From Breviolum minutum Mf 1.05b.01 (lineage: Eukaryota; Sar; Dinophyceae; Suessiales; Symbiodiniaceae), in contig DF239121.1 in the NCBI GenBank assembly GCA_000507305.1, positions 415,970 to 479,969 of the forward strand: a stretch of 64,000 nucleotides of DNA, written 5' to 3'. The translations under genes and the position numbers were made by a program. Positions 28,709 through 39,503 of this stretch are shown piece by piece. The notes under the pieces are model-generated. The model was not told the DNA's origin. It saw nothing but the letters and a program-made list of their open reading frames with translations, and made no database searches. How positions within the stretch are numbered: the first letter of the stretch is position 1; every line of letters begins with the position of its first letter.

Positions 28709-29152
28709 GTGTCTGTCATGGCTACAACCATTGAGGATCTTTGCCTTCCAAATGGCTCCGCACTTACTTTGGGGAATCATCATCATCATCGCCAGCTCCG
28801 CAACAAAAAAACAACTAGAAACTCAAGCTATACTGTTTTCCGCGCTTCCTTTAATTTCACAACTTGTCTCAACCTCTCAACTTATTTATCCACCCTAAAG
28901 TTCCATCAACCTGCAATACTTCGACATCTTTTAAACTTGTTCACCCAAAACAAACGCCATACTCCACAGCAGTTGTATCACCCCAAAAAAATCTGTCCTA
29001 TCATCCAAATCCGGTCCAATCAAATCCTGCAAGCACGTGGACATATGTGGGCTATGGGTGATGCTTCCAGATCTTTCAAGTTGTATGGTTCAAGGCCTCA
29101 TTCGATAAGATATAGGTTTGGGCTTTACATTGGGGTCAATCCCCCCCAGTAA
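28709..29152 (+). CDS. ORF of 147 codons, unknown
   Basis: One of the longer plus-strand ORFs outside the retroelement and not in a microsatellite. The start region (MATTIEDLCLPNGSALTLG at the second Met) looks more protein-like than the Asn/His-rich middle, which may be intronic. Confidence 0.3.
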   Translation: MSVMATTIEDLCLPNGSALTLGNHHHHRQLRNKKTTRNSSYTVFRASFNFTTCLNLSTYLSTLKFHQPAILRHLLNLFTQNKRHTPQQLYHPKKICPIIQIRSNQILQARGHMWAMGDASRSFKLYGSRPHSIRYRFGLYIGVNPPQ

Positions 29153-29705
29153 CAATATCAGGTTTGCTCATTTTGGGCGGGGATTCCTACCAAGGTGCGA
29201 GCCACTTAGCACAGCTTCCAATGGTTTTATCATCAAAGATCCTGCTGAATCCTCTATTCAGAAGCATCTGCAGTTGCTGTGCTAGGTTGGAAAAGGTGCT
29301 TTTTGTTTCGAAACGGAGCTGCTAACATGGCTTGAGATGTTCTCCTGCCCAGTAATAATGGAAAATGAAGGGTTTCACTCCCCAGGCCTCAGGTTCAGAA
29401 GTCTACATCAGTTTCCCAAAACCCCATGGATGGGATTTCACACCCCAAGCCACACCTATTACCTATAGTCAGCTTCAAGAGTCTACAAGCAGTTTCCCTG
29501 GGTTTTAGAGGGAACATGGAGCACTTTCAACCACAACAAAAATGTTGAAAAACAGGGTAAACTCCAAAGTAAATCATCTCCATAAGCCTTTCCTCGAATG
29601 GACTGAAACCTCCCAACTCAAAACCTTTTCCTCCCTCATCTTTTTTCAAAGTTCGGATAAAATCCCAACTAAAAATATCAGTTGACCATCAATGGCTATA
29701 TACAT

Positions 29706-29817
29706 TCCCTGAAACTAACAGCTCTCCCCTGAAAATGATGGCCCCCTGGAATCTCGGAGATGAACCTATTGGAAACCAACATTTGCAGGGGTAAACTTGC
29801 TGTTAGTTTCAGGGAGT
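29706..29817 (+). repeat. Family C inverted-repeat element
   Basis: CCCTGAAACTAACAG ... CTGTTAGTTTCAGGGAG, about 15-bp perfect inverted termini. A partial second copy follows (29,821 on). Confidence 0.9.
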
Positions 29818-29959
29818 GCACACCCCCGAAAACTAACATGTCCCCTGAAAAGAGACTAATTTCAATAGGAAATATATATGTATATATATATATACATATC
29901 TTCCAATTTCCAATCATCATTATTCAGGGGATATGTTTTGATTTTCTGGAGTATAGTAG

Positions 29960-30145
29960 TGTTGGGTCTCATCCCAACCAACCATTTTGAAGGCCACAGG
30001 CCACCACCCCACCATGCCTGGGGCCATGGGGTCGCCATATCGGCTTGGCCGATGGCTGAACCCCAACGCTGCCGTCAAAAACGGTCGGGATTTTGTAGCT
30101 TACAGAAAGGCACAGGTCGGAACCGGAAACAGAAACGAGACTTGA
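29960..30145 (+). CDS. Candidate exon (61 codons)
   Basis: Open from just after a TAG stop/acceptor to TGA. It contains MPGAMGSPYRLGRWLNPNAA at an ATG (30,014), then VKNGRDFVAYRKAQ. GC-richer than its surroundings. Unrecognised. It overlaps part of another frame's ORF ending at 30,180. Confidence 0.45.
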   Translation, partial: CWVSSQPTILKATGHHPTMPGAMGSPYRLGRWLNPNAAVKNGRDFVAYRKAQVGTGNRNET

Positions 30146-30270
30146 ACTTCAACTATATCAAAGTCGCATCTAGCCTTTGATGTTGTTGATTCTGAGGTTC
30201 TGAATTCCTCTTCATTTAATAGGAAAATTCAAAAAATCCTGGCGACCTGACATAGCTCCCCCAAGATCAC

Positions 30271-30456
30271 ATGGTAGGCATTTATGTGAAACTCCAGCAG
30301 AAACGAACTACTTTATGTGTCCCTCAGCGTGAAGGTTGTGAACTCATCCGTCAAAAGGTCAATAAGGATATCTCAGGAACCCCTGTTCTTTACGGTTCGC
30401 AACATAGGAATCAAAATGGGCGACGTTTTAAGTACCAAAAATTTAATACCCAATGA
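30271..30456 (+). CDS. ORF of 61 codons, unknown
   Basis: MVGIYVKLQQKRTTLCVPQR... to TGA. Basic and evenly mixed composition. It could be an exon entered at the CTCCAG near 30,294. Unrecognised. Confidence 0.35.
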   Translation: MVGIYVKLQQKRTTLCVPQREGCELIRQKVNKDISGTPVLYGSQHRNQNGRRFKYQKFNTQ

Positions 30457-30635
30457 TAGGTACTGAAATGGAAGAAGTTGGTACATTCCTTTACCATCAA
30501 TTTAAGCCATTCATGTAGGTAAATATTCCATATCCAGAAGTTTAAGTTGGTGTTGTGATCACATCATATAATATTGTCTCCCCCAAAGAGTTGTGTTGAA
30601 ATTTGATTCAACTATAATGGTAAATTGCTGATTTG

Positions 30636-30727
30636 GGGCCCGGTGGTTTGGATTCCTAGGGTCCCTGAAAATGAAAGGGATTGGGATTCGAATCGGGGTA
30701 TCCGCAGAATCCCAAACCACCGGGCCC
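30636..30727 (+). repeat. 92-bp hairpin with GC-rich ends
   Basis: GGGCCCGGTGGTTTGG ... CCAAACCACCGGGCCC, 16-bp perfect inverted ends extended by GATTC/GAATC with one slip. No other copy seen. Confidence 0.9.
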
Positions 30728-31413
30728 GAAACCATCAATTAACCATTAGCTGATGTATAAAACCGTGTAAATAACGGGATTTCAACTACATCTTGTCCAT
30801 TACCCTCCCTGAAACGAACATAACTTAACACCTCGCGCCTGAAAAAATTGGCCGTTTGCCCCAAAAATGTCATCTTCCAACCAAGTTGATTAAATGTATT
30901 GCCTGCAAGGCTTCCCCCAGCCGTCATTGCTGCACATCGTTGTCTTTTTCCATATCCAAATCGATGTAATGAGCGCCAACTGAAACTCATGAAACTCATG
31001 TCATCCCCCGTTGGACTTCTTCGGACATCCCGGTTGGAGGGTCTCACAACTCAGTGTTGCGCCACTGACGTCGTGCAACATGTACACGTGCCAAATCAGT
31101 CATGTAGTCATTGCCTGAATCGCTGCACATCAGTCAGAAGCTAGCAAAGGCTAGTAGCAAGTAGCAGGTTGACGTTGCAGGTAGTAATGTCATGCCAAGT
31201 CATCATGATGTCATGTGCATTTCATATCATTTCATGCATGTTGCGGGGTGTCATGTGTCACTTATTACCAACTGTATACTGTAGGACTCTGGCCAACAAC
31301 CGTAGCAAAAATGAGAACTTGGGTGATTACTTATTTGATTCTGGACACCTCATGTTGTTTGTGATGATTTTGATCCATGTGTAACTACTAAATACATGCA
31401 GTTAAAATGCATG

Positions 31414-31610
31414 TTACAAATTTTCCTTGCGATTCGACGACAAACTGGTGAGATTCAACCCATGAATCTGTGACCCCAATTTTTGGTGGTGAAAAAAATC
31501 ACGAATCCTGGAACCATAAAAGATCCAGGACGCCAAGCAGTCACTATATACAGCTACAGTAGTATGTATGACATAAGCCAAGGTGCAGCCGCTGTCCTCC
31601 GAGATTTTGG
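31414..31610 (-). CDS. Candidate C-terminal exon (64 codons)
   Basis: After GAGTTCTGCAG the frame KISEDSGCTLAYVIHTTVAV... is open to TAA. Mixed hydrophobic/hydrophilic, ending in a basic tail. The long AT-G microsatellite (32.4-32.6 kb) would lie in the intron before it. Confidence 0.5.
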
Positions 31611-32393
31611 CTGCAGAACTCGTGATACTGAAAACAAGTACTTTTCGTAGAAATTGTGAGAATAACATGTTTGTGGTCAGAAGTCTTGAAACAGAGTTTG
31701 AATAGGGTTTGATAGTTTGATATTATGCACCCAAGGTCGGACTACGTTCAACCTATTTGTAAGGAATCAGGGAATGAATCCCGCATTGTCTATTTTTTTG
31801 TTGTGTGTTCACCATGACCGTCTCAAGCTAAGATGCAACATGTACATCAAAAATGATGCAAAGTGATGCATTTTCACCGGATTTACAGTAGCTGTTAAAC
31901 ATGAGAACACAGAAAACTATTTAAAAAATCAACAAGGAAAACACATTTGGTTGAAACAAATATTTCCCAAGCAATTCCAAATGTATCTGTCAATCACTTC
32001 TTCACAAAAAAAACAAAACATAAATGCCATGCTGCTGGACTTTCCATAGTTGGAATCAACGGAACGGAGAAGCCACAACTTGGCATTCTCCTTATCCATC
32101 TTGGCCTCAGGTAAACAATGGGTAGATAATTTCAGGACAAATGGTGGTGAATAACCCGATCTCAGTTCTTTTAAAGATAAAAAAACATATGTGAAGAATT
32201 GTTTGTTTTTTTTCTAAGTTTCTGGATGGTAGGAATGGGGGTGTACATTGAAAAGCCATGAAAAAACACGTGGAGCAGAGAAGAGCACCCTTCAAAATCG
32301 AGTGATAATTCAGTGATGACTGATAATTATGGTGATGTTGGTCATTAACACGAACACCGTGATTGTGAGAAAGATAGACATAAAATTAGCACT

Positions 32394-32418
32394 CAAATGA
32401 TGACGATGATAATGCTGC

Positions 32419-32483
<65 letters not shown>

Positions 32484-32537
32484 GCAATGATGGCAATGAT
32501 GATGATAATGATGATAATGATGGCAATGATGATGATA

Positions 32538-32568
<31 letters not shown>

Positions 32569-32606
32569 GGAGGAGGAGGAGGAGGAAGAGGAGGACGACA
32601 ACAACA
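32394..32606 (+). repeat. Compound (GAT)n-(GAG)n microsatellite
   Basis: About 170 bp of GAT/GCA-AT variants, then GAGGAG and GACAAC units. Lies in an inferred minus-strand intron. Confidence 0.97.
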
Positions 32607-33111
32607 ATAATGATGGTAGGAATCAAACGAGACTATGATGTCGATAATGACCGTGATGGTAAGGACTGTGACTTTAGCGATAGTGGCGATGATGGTGCGG
32701 AAAACACTGTGATTCAACTAAGTTCAACACTGGTGGTGAGATGTAGCGAAGATAGACGATCATTTTACTGAGTGGGAGCCAAGCTCGATATAGGTGATTT
32801 ACACATATCTCAAGAGCATCTCGACACTTGATGTGTGTCAGTGATTTGAGGTTTCAGCCTCTTGAAACAACTCTTGGCATAGAGATTGAAATACCTCTCA
32901 TCCTGAGTCACTGACTTCCTCACCAAAACCCCCCCCCGAAAACTGACGACCTCGTAGTAGAGGCCCAAATAAAGTGATGCCTTGAAAAACAGGCCGCTGG
33001 ATGGATATCAATGGAACTGGTTTCTATGGAAAAGCTGACAAGTCGTCTTGATAAAGTTGCTTAATTGTTTGGTATTAGATGGAATGGTGAAAACAACACA
33101 TTTAACATTAC

Positions 33112-33199
33112 CTTGCAACATGATGGAGCAATTGTGATCTATATAGTAACTTAGCTGTTTAGCAATGGCCGGTGAAACCTGTTGATCACCATCAAAGCT
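33112..33199 (-). CDS. Candidate internal exon, strong splice sites
   Basis: 88 bp between a long pyrimidine-rich acceptor (TTTCTTCACCATCAG) and CAAG/GTAATG. Only one phase is open: SFDGDQQVSPAIAKQLSYYI and 9 more residues. Likely part of the same minus-strand gene as the exons at 35.1-35.3 and 31.4-31.6 kb. Confidence 0.55.
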
Positions 33200-34075
33200 C
33201 TGATGGTGAAGAAACAAAGAAAAGTGATGGCAACAGCCATATGTCGGATGCAGCAACTGTCACTTTTTACTGGCTTCCTGTGTAGGAAAACAACCTTAGT
33301 TTCAAAAAAAACATGTCATGTTTTCCAGTTATCTCAACATAAGTTGTCCCCAGTTATCCAGTTAAATCAACAGCATTCCAACAACAGAAAAAGGAGAACA
33401 AACAAAAATCAGAGAAGTCCAAGGCACGTAGAATGCATCAGATCCGCCTTTCTTGTACAAACCTTCCAAAATATCCTGAGAGAATCATCCAAAAATTCAT
33501 GCTGGGGGGGGTGAAACCCGTTGATGCGTAAGCTTCTTGGGTTTGGATTCAGAGTTGAGAGATATTTTTCATTTTTTTCATATTGGGATAACCGGAGAAC
33601 CCGACATTAGAGATTGTCACAACATGGTGGTTGTTCCATAGGGATCGCTATAATGGCTTATTATAATCCCTACATAACTGGGTAGTATAATCCCCTCAAA
33701 TACCCAATCAACCAGGTTTTTTTCATTGCTCAATTGTTGAAATAATATAATGGAACAAAAAAAACATGTAGAGATGGGATCGACAAATCAAGCAGCATTC
33801 ACAAATTTCAACATGAATAAGACTGCAACCAGGAAAACAACAATAAATCGACTGAAGTTTTACACTGAATGACTCTCGAAGGCAACGACCATGGAGCAAA
33901 TGCATTGGAATATGAGCAAGTTAAATCCATGACTGAGTATGAAAAACACATTAAAACAATTAAGAGCTGTGATTTCTGTTCGCAGTGTTTCACCTTTCAA
34001 ACAAAAACTGCCTGTCCGTGTTGCGAAAAGAACCTGAAACAGATTACATCCACCTTTTTTCCACCCAATGAAATA

Positions 34076-34170
34076 CTCTCCCTAAAACTAACAGTTTGCC
34101 CCTGAAAATGGATGGTTGGAAGATGAATTTCCCTTTTGGGTTTCGGCCTATTTTCAGTGGTGATTTCTTC
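34076..34170 (+). repeat. Family C element, partial
   Basis: CTCTCCCTAAAACTAACAG ... GGCCTATTTTCAGTGGTG; right terminus lost. Confidence 0.75.
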
Positions 34171-34338
34171 GTTTTGGCGAGGCTAAGCGTTGAACACATC
34201 AAAATCCAAAAAAAAAACACATCTTCACCACTTGTGTTCCCCTTGCTACCAAAGCATCAATAAATTTGGCATCATCATCACCACGGTAGAGTGCATAGAC
34301 AGAACTCATGACTGGACGCGGGTCGAAGCCGACTTTCA

Positions 34339-34484
34339 TCAATTGTTGCCGTGCTTTGTCAAAACCTCAGCAGATGGACTGGTGGGATCGTAGGAGGGGT
34401 GTCCACCTCGACCCTCCAAGGGTATCAAATTCACACCCTTCGAGGATTCAGGTACATTCATTAAGGCTCCCCATAATCCTTTGA
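34339..34484 (-). CDS. Candidate exon
   Basis: After CCATTTGAAAG, about 48 codons (KGLWGALMNVPESSKGVNLI...) to TGA. A GTTTTG donor near the end is an alternative. The plus strand is partly open too. Confidence 0.4.
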
Positions 34485-35143
34485 CTTTCAAATGGATAGA
34501 AATGGACCAACTAATAGAACCAATTTGGTGAAAAAAACACTTTACTGTTGGAGAGCATAATCCTAAAATGGTTGTTCCGGATGGCTGCTGTTGGAAGCTG
34601 TATGACTGCAGGAATATCATTATATTCTAGGCTACATGAAGAAGTCAATCCTATCACAGTATAGTGGTTTTTGGCACCAATTTTCCACAAGGGGGCTGTA
34701 CTGTACAGAATTCTCAGAAAACGCATGAGTAGTATCTTCCTTTCGTAAATAAACCAACAAACGGGCTCAACATTGACGTCACTGACTACTTAACCCAGGG
34801 TGTTCGTTGCAGCAACGGAGGGTAGGAGGTGAAGTCATCAACCCAATAGGGTCCGCGGGTTGATATACATAGCTAGGGATTCCCGATGAGAAAATCTGGG
34901 AAGAAAAAAATCCCCAAAGACTGAGGAGTTGAGGAAAACCACAGTATGACACAAATCTCTAGCAATCGAATTACAAGTGGAAAAGAAAAGGGCTTGAAAA
35001 CACACCCCAAAAATCGAAAATGAAACAAAACAAGAGCAACACAATACACAACCTTCCCACCCAAGTTAGTTACCGTCTTCTCCTGAAGCCATCTTCCGGA
35101 ACGAAAAAATCCCCATGTTTAACCTTCACCCTTTAGCACTCAC

Positions 35144-35271
35144 GACCCAGTCACCCATGGTCTGGGCTTCACAAAGAAATGCCCAAACAGATTCCTCCGT
35201 GTCGTTGGGATTCATCTCCACATCCTTTCCTGGAAGGGGCATATCCCACCGAAACAGGAACATCAGTTTCC
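35144..35271 (-). CDS. Candidate internal exon, good signals
   Basis: 128 bp from TAAAGGTAG to a consensus GTGAGT donor. It encodes KLMFLFRWDMPLPGKDVEMN and 22 more residues including ESVWAFLCEAQTMGDWV. Composition is typical of a folded soluble protein. I do not recognise the family. Confidence 0.55.
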
Positions 35272-36132
35272 CTACCTTTAAAACGGGATATTAGTGCCGG
35301 ATTCACTAGTAAACATCAAAAAACATGATTTATGTGCAAACAAAAACAAGAGACAGGTTTTATCATGGATGTGTTGATGATATAGTTACAAGTACTATCA
35401 AAATACAATAATTGCAACATTTTTTTCTGTACCACAAAAAACATCCCCCTGTACCGCAACAATAAACAACCGTTTGTACCGCAAAAAAAAAAACATTCAA
35501 CTTTCAACACGCCTTTTTGAGCTTTGTAGGCAGTATTACTAGGTAAGATGCCCTTGATCTCCAAATTTCTATGCCTAAGGTCCGGTGTCATCTTGGGATT
35601 CAAAATACCTCAAACAAGTACGTGTAGGTCTACTGTAATAAGTGAATCGCAATTCAATTGTTGAAAAACCTGAAAACGTGAAAATCTAGTCAGAGGAAGA
35701 TCTATGGACCTATGTTTGAAGAAGAAATCCATCTTGGCAGTTCCATACTTATCAGAAACCAACCTGCAAGAGTGAGGGACTTTGAAAACACAAGGGTGAA
35801 CGTCCCAAATGGCTTTTTGGGTTTACTACGAATTGGGTTCCCCCCCAAGAAAGACAGGAAACGTGGAAGTGGAAGATTAGGGATTAGCCACCCTGTAAGA
35901 AACCCATCCCATATGCTTCATGTACGGAATATTTAACCTACATTTAGCATACATTTAGACATTTAAGCCACATGTAGGTAAATATTCCATACAAGAAACC
36001 TACAAGAAAGATTCCAGAAACAAAGTACACTTTTTGGTGATGTCACCCAGTCTGTCACGTCATGATTTTCCCAATTATACATCATGAAGCTGTATGGGAA
36101 CATGAGTCGCATTCTAAAAGAAATATGACACT

Positions 36133-36234
36133 ACTGTTGATGGAAGAAGCCCTGCACCAGTTGATAGGTAGTTTATCCCATCATTTACAGATTTTTTACA
36201 TCCCAGGTGGTGCAGGATCTCTTCCATCAACAGT
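36133..36234 (+). repeat. Family B element
   Basis: ACTGTTGATGGAAGAAGCCC ... CAGGATCTCTTCCATCAACA GT. Confidence 0.9.
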
Positions 36235-36539
36235 ACGGTTGGTTCAAAACTACCCACTTTGAAACAAGTTTTATCATCTTCTACCTTGTTAGTTGAGCTG
36301 TTGAGCTTTAATAACAACAATCCATACACTTGCACAAAGGTAAAGTGACAAGTTTTCCTAGATTAGACTAAACTCATGCGACTTTGCACATGATCCCCAA
36401 AAAGAACAAGATAATAACTATTGATTAACGATAAACAAAACGAAAACCACTGCTGCTACTGATAATGAATAATATACACCGGGAAAAAGAACAACTTCCA
36501 TATATTGGTTTCTATAACCCTGCAACTGTACTTACCTAC

Positions 36540-36626
36540 CTTGCGGGATGCTCTGCCATGTATGATGACCTCAACTTCCAAGCAAGAATCTGAATTGCTG
36601 TGTGCCATCGTCGAAACGTTCGGCAT
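36540..36626 (-). CDS. Candidate first exon
   Basis: ATG then 29 codons (MPNVSTMAHSNSDSCLEVEV...) ending at the strong donor AAG/GTAGGT in phase 0. A second frame is open across the same DNA. It starts 36 bp after the stop of the upstream minus-strand gene (36,662), which is very tight if both are real. Confidence 0.45.
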
Positions 36627-36661
36627 AATACAAAGACAACCCCCTTTGCCATAAGCGTGCC

Positions 36662-36799
36662 TTATGCGATCAGGTCACGAGGGATGCCAGTCAGGTCGGC
36701 ATCTGAGAAAAGCATGTGAACGTACAACGAATCACCAACCATCATGAGAATCAACCCCCACCCCAGCATTTCACAACAGGTACAAGGCCATATACTACT
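36662..36799 (-). CDS. Candidate C-terminal exon after the Sel1-like exon
   Basis: After GATTATCTGCAG, 45 codons (SSIWPCTCCEMLGWGLILMM...) to TAA, phase 0 and continuous with the upstream exon. Contains a hydrophobic stretch (GWGLILMMVGDSLYVHMLF) that might be membrane-associated. A plus-strand ORF overlaps. Confidence 0.45.
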   Translation of the reverse strand, partial: SSIWPCTCCEMLGWGLILMMVGDSLYVHMLFSDADLTGIPRDLIA

Positions 36800-36892
36800 C
36801 TGCAGATAATCAGATTTAACCCCTCCAAAGTTTTCCATTCTTGTTATGCAGACGTTAAAAAAGCAACAGAAGCCATCCATGACAATCCCCAA

Positions 36893-37016
36893 AGGCCCAA
36901 AGGATCCATGTATAGTATATAAATTTAAAAAAAATATAGGACCTACATTCACTATTCTTCATTATATCTATAAAACCAAATGTAGGTAAATATACCATAC
37001 ATGGATGCTATGGGAC
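36893..37016 (+). repeat. Family D element at a splice donor
   Basis: GGCCCAAAGGATCCATGTAT ... TACCATACATGGATGCTATG GGAC. On the minus strand its first bases are GTCCCATAGC, the inferred donor after exon 37,120-37,017. Confidence 0.85.
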
Positions 37017-37120
37017 CTGTCCCCAATCCATGTTTTTCATCATCCAATTCTGATCATCTGATCGCCTCGCCTTGGGATATCCAGACTCAGCTGCTTCGTC
37101 AAAGAGACGGACGGAATCTT
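37017..37120 (-). CDS. Candidate exon with Sel1/TPR-like motif
   Basis: 104 bp from AAAGTAG to CAG/GTCCCA. It encodes DSVRLFDEAAESGYPKARR, which resembles a Sel1-type repeat (x-LF-x-AAE-x-GYPKA), plus DDQNWMMKNMDWGQ. It ends in phase 0, matching 36,799-36,662. The donor GT is the first base pair of a family-D repeat occupying the intron. Confidence 0.5.
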
Positions 37121-37250
37121 CTACTTTATAATTTCCTCGGTTGAGCGAAACGGAGAAACAAACCTCGGTTGTCGGTTGCTATCATTTGAACAAATCTATG
37201 CAAATGGAAGTCGTCAAACCATCAAAAGTTGGAACTTTCAAAACCATTTT

Positions 37251-37356
37251 CTAGTTGGTCGTTTCAACACCCCTTTCAAAAAAATATGCAGAAGTCAAAT
37301 TGGATCATTTCCCCAGGTAGGGGTGAAAATAAAAAGTATTTGAAATCACCACCTAG
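37251..37356 (+). repeat. Family A element
   Basis: CTAGTTGGTCGTTTCAACAC ... TTGAAATCACCACCTAG. Good core (GTCAAATTGGATCATTTCCC). Confidence 0.9.
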
Positions 37357-37377
37357 ACATTATAGTGACTGGTCCCC

Positions 37378-37490
37378 CCCCCAACCCGAAGTTTAACATA
37401 GACCCTAAAAAAATGATGGGACTGGAAGACGATCCTTTCCTATTGAGAAGGTAACTTTTCAGGGGTGTCCTGTTAATCTTCCGGAGGGTA
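37378..37490 (+). repeat. Family C' element
   Basis: CCCGAAGTTTAACATAGACC ... CCTGTTAATCTTCCGGAGGG. Confidence 0.8.
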
Positions 37491-37497
37491 GGTCAAT

Positions 37498-37585
37498 AAG
37501 GATCCTTAGAATGGTGGTATCTTGCAATCCACATAGAACTGGGTAGTATAATCCCCTAAATATATACCCTAAACAACCAGGTTCT
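37498..37585 (+). repeat. Family E repeat
   Basis: AGGATCCTTAGAATGGTGGT ... GGGTAGTATAATCCCCTAAA ... CAACCAGGTTC. Other copies 33,640-33,722 and, inverted, 40,975-41,052; a diverged one near 25,205-25,320. Confidence 0.75.
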
Positions 37586-37612
37586 TGTTTCATTCGGTTG
37601 GATAAACCAACT

Positions 37613-37777
37613 TTAAGCCCTTAAGGCCACTAAATTCAAGCCATGTTGATGGTTGAAAAAAGACGTCATGTTGAGTGACCAAACCAATGGGAGAATCAAC
37701 GTTGGTTTGTCAGTCAACTTGAAGCGGGTTTCAGAGGGACAATTGGTGGTCCAAGCCTTCAACATTTTGCAGGGAGG
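37613..37777 (-). CDS. Candidate exon
   Basis: After TCGAATCTAG, 54 codons open (PPCKMLKAWTTNCPSETRFK...) to TAA. The 3' part may be intronic. Same strand as the Sel1-like exons downstream. Confidence 0.4.
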   Translation of the reverse strand, partial: PPCKMLKAWTTNCPSETRFKLTDKPTLILPLVWSLNMTSFFNHQHGLNLVALRA

Positions 37778-38427
37778 CTAGATTCGACGACGATGAAAAA
37801 AAACATTCAAGTTTCAAGTTTCCCGTTGTTTTGAAGTGGAATATAACGATTTTGTCATTTAATCGCGGGGCAAAGGATCGAATTAGCGGGCACATACTGA
37901 CATGTAGACATATATATATATATGTGTGTCATTCAGTAACAAAAATCATCTGCATGATTGGGTATTTCACCCTCAGTTTCTCTCAACTAATGCAACAAAG
38001 TCTATATACTCACAAATTTCAACAACCACGAAAAACAATTGTTAACATGGGGCTAACGTGGACAATATGTAGGCCCCCCGAACAAACTCTGTACCTAAAA
38101 TCGTTGGCATTACAAGCCGCAGTTGTATGTAACCTGCCTCACCTCCATCAGAAATCCATCACTTTCCTCCCGTCATGTTGGGCGTTCATGTTGTTTACCT
38201 TCTCTTCCATCAAACCACCAAATTTGTTGCTTCTCTCGACTTAAAAGCCACCACCTAAAGGTTGTCTGGGGGGGTGTCCAATTCGACAACCAACAAAGTC
38301 GTTGCTCCTCGCCAAAAAAAAAACTCGAAACATTTGCATAGAAAACAAGAGTCGAAAAGCTTCCATACCATCTTGCAACAAAACAAAAGGATTGCCTTGG
38401 CAAAAAAAAAAACGCAGCAAACGTCAC

Positions 38428-38507
38428 TCAACAACTGCGAGAAGTTTCTGGGAAATGACAGGCCAACACAAATCTGTCTGTTTGGAATATCCTTGGGTTT
38501 CAATTTC
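38428..38507 (-). CDS. Candidate exon
   Basis: Between TTGGTTTTAG and GA/GTGACG. One phase reads EIETQGYSKQTDLCWPVISQ and 6 more residues, another is also open. A second short candidate (38,199-38,239, ERSNKFGGLMEEK) follows on the same strand. Confidence 0.35.
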
Positions 38508-38905
38508 CTAAAACCAAGCATTCTCATGTGGAATTTGCCTTACTTTTGAGACCCCACAGGTAATGAAAAGGAAACTTCCTATAGAAATATATATATATAG
38601 TAAAGCTGTAGATCCTACCATGGTCTTTTGAATCGAACATTTGCACCAAACTTATTGGGCCTGTTTGTTTGTGGATTTCCTGGTCTTTTGAACCACCTAT
38701 GATCACAAACATATTATCAATGATAAGTTGTCGATGGGTACCAATTGATAGATCCTTATGTATAGGCTTGATAAGTAGGTAGTTTATATCACCTTCACAC
38801 AGCAGTACTGCCCAATAATGTATCATAATATGTCTATATAATCATGTTTGATTATATCAGATATATGTAAACTGCTTCCAACAACCCAAACATGTTTCAC
38901 CGCAG

Positions 38906-39009
38906 GTCGGTCGCCTTTGGCTTCCGCAGGTGCTTCCGCTCCCGTCACGGAAGAAACACCTGTAGCCCGAGCCCGGTGGATACATAGAACCATACAGTCG
39001 ATAGCTTAG
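38906..39009 (+). CDS. Candidate C-terminal exon
   Basis: After TTTCACCGCAG, 33 codons, Ala/Ser/Arg-rich (RSPLASAGASAPVTEETPVA...) to TAG. A GC-rich island in AT-rich surroundings. A second phase is also open. Confidence 0.4.
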
Positions 39010-39083
39010 AAGGTGGGCCCCGAATCCAGTTATTCAATGGAGTTATAACGGTACGACTCTATAAATGGCCTTATAAATAAATA

Positions 39084-39187
39084 CTAGTTGGTGGTTGAAC
39101 CAACCCATCTGAAAAGTATGCTCGTCAAAATGGGTAATCTTCCCTCAATAGGGGCGAAAATTAAAAATAATTCAAACCACCACCTAG
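39084..39187 (+). repeat. Family A element
   Basis: CTAGTTGGTGGTTGAACC ... TTCAAACCACCACCTAG. It shares the GAACCAACCCATCTGAAAA variant with the copy at 39,500, so these two are a recent subgroup. Confidence 0.9.
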
Positions 39188-39254
39188 AATAGATAACTGG
39201 GGTGAAATACACCCCTATAAATGGAGGTATGGGCCCCTACTTAAAAAAAACTGG

Positions 39255-39343
39255 TAGGGATCCACCTTGTACTTTATCCCATTATTGACAGGATTTCATA
39301 CATGTTAGGTGGTTGGGAATGGGATTTCTGAACCATCAACAGT
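39255..39343 (+). repeat. Family B element, 5'-truncated
   Basis: ATCCACCTTGTACTTTATCC ... GGATTTCTGAACCATCAACA GT. Confidence 0.8.
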
Positions 39344-39430
39344 AGAACCATAGTAGTAGTGGTTTCCATGCATCTAAAATCTAACAACACGTGTGGGTGT
39401 GTCAGACTTTTCATGTCTGTCAACATACAG

Positions 39431-39503
39431 GAGTCAAAAAGGCAGGGGACTTTTGCCACTAAATATGGAGGGGTTGAACATATTTTAATAATACAATTAC
39501 TAG
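39431..39503 (+). CDS. Candidate exon abutting a family-A repeat
   Basis: After CAACATACAG the frame ESKRQGTFATKYGGVEHILI runs straight into family-A copy 39,500-39,605. Excising that repeat at its own GT...AG would keep the frame open for about 19 more codons (YIYQKRMQIVETNAYNVI). Used as a test case in the findings. Confidence 0.35.

Noticed and set aside
32310..32771. ORFs of poly-Met, poly-His, poly-Ser and poly-Ile
   Set aside because: They are translations of the GAT microsatellite in different frames.
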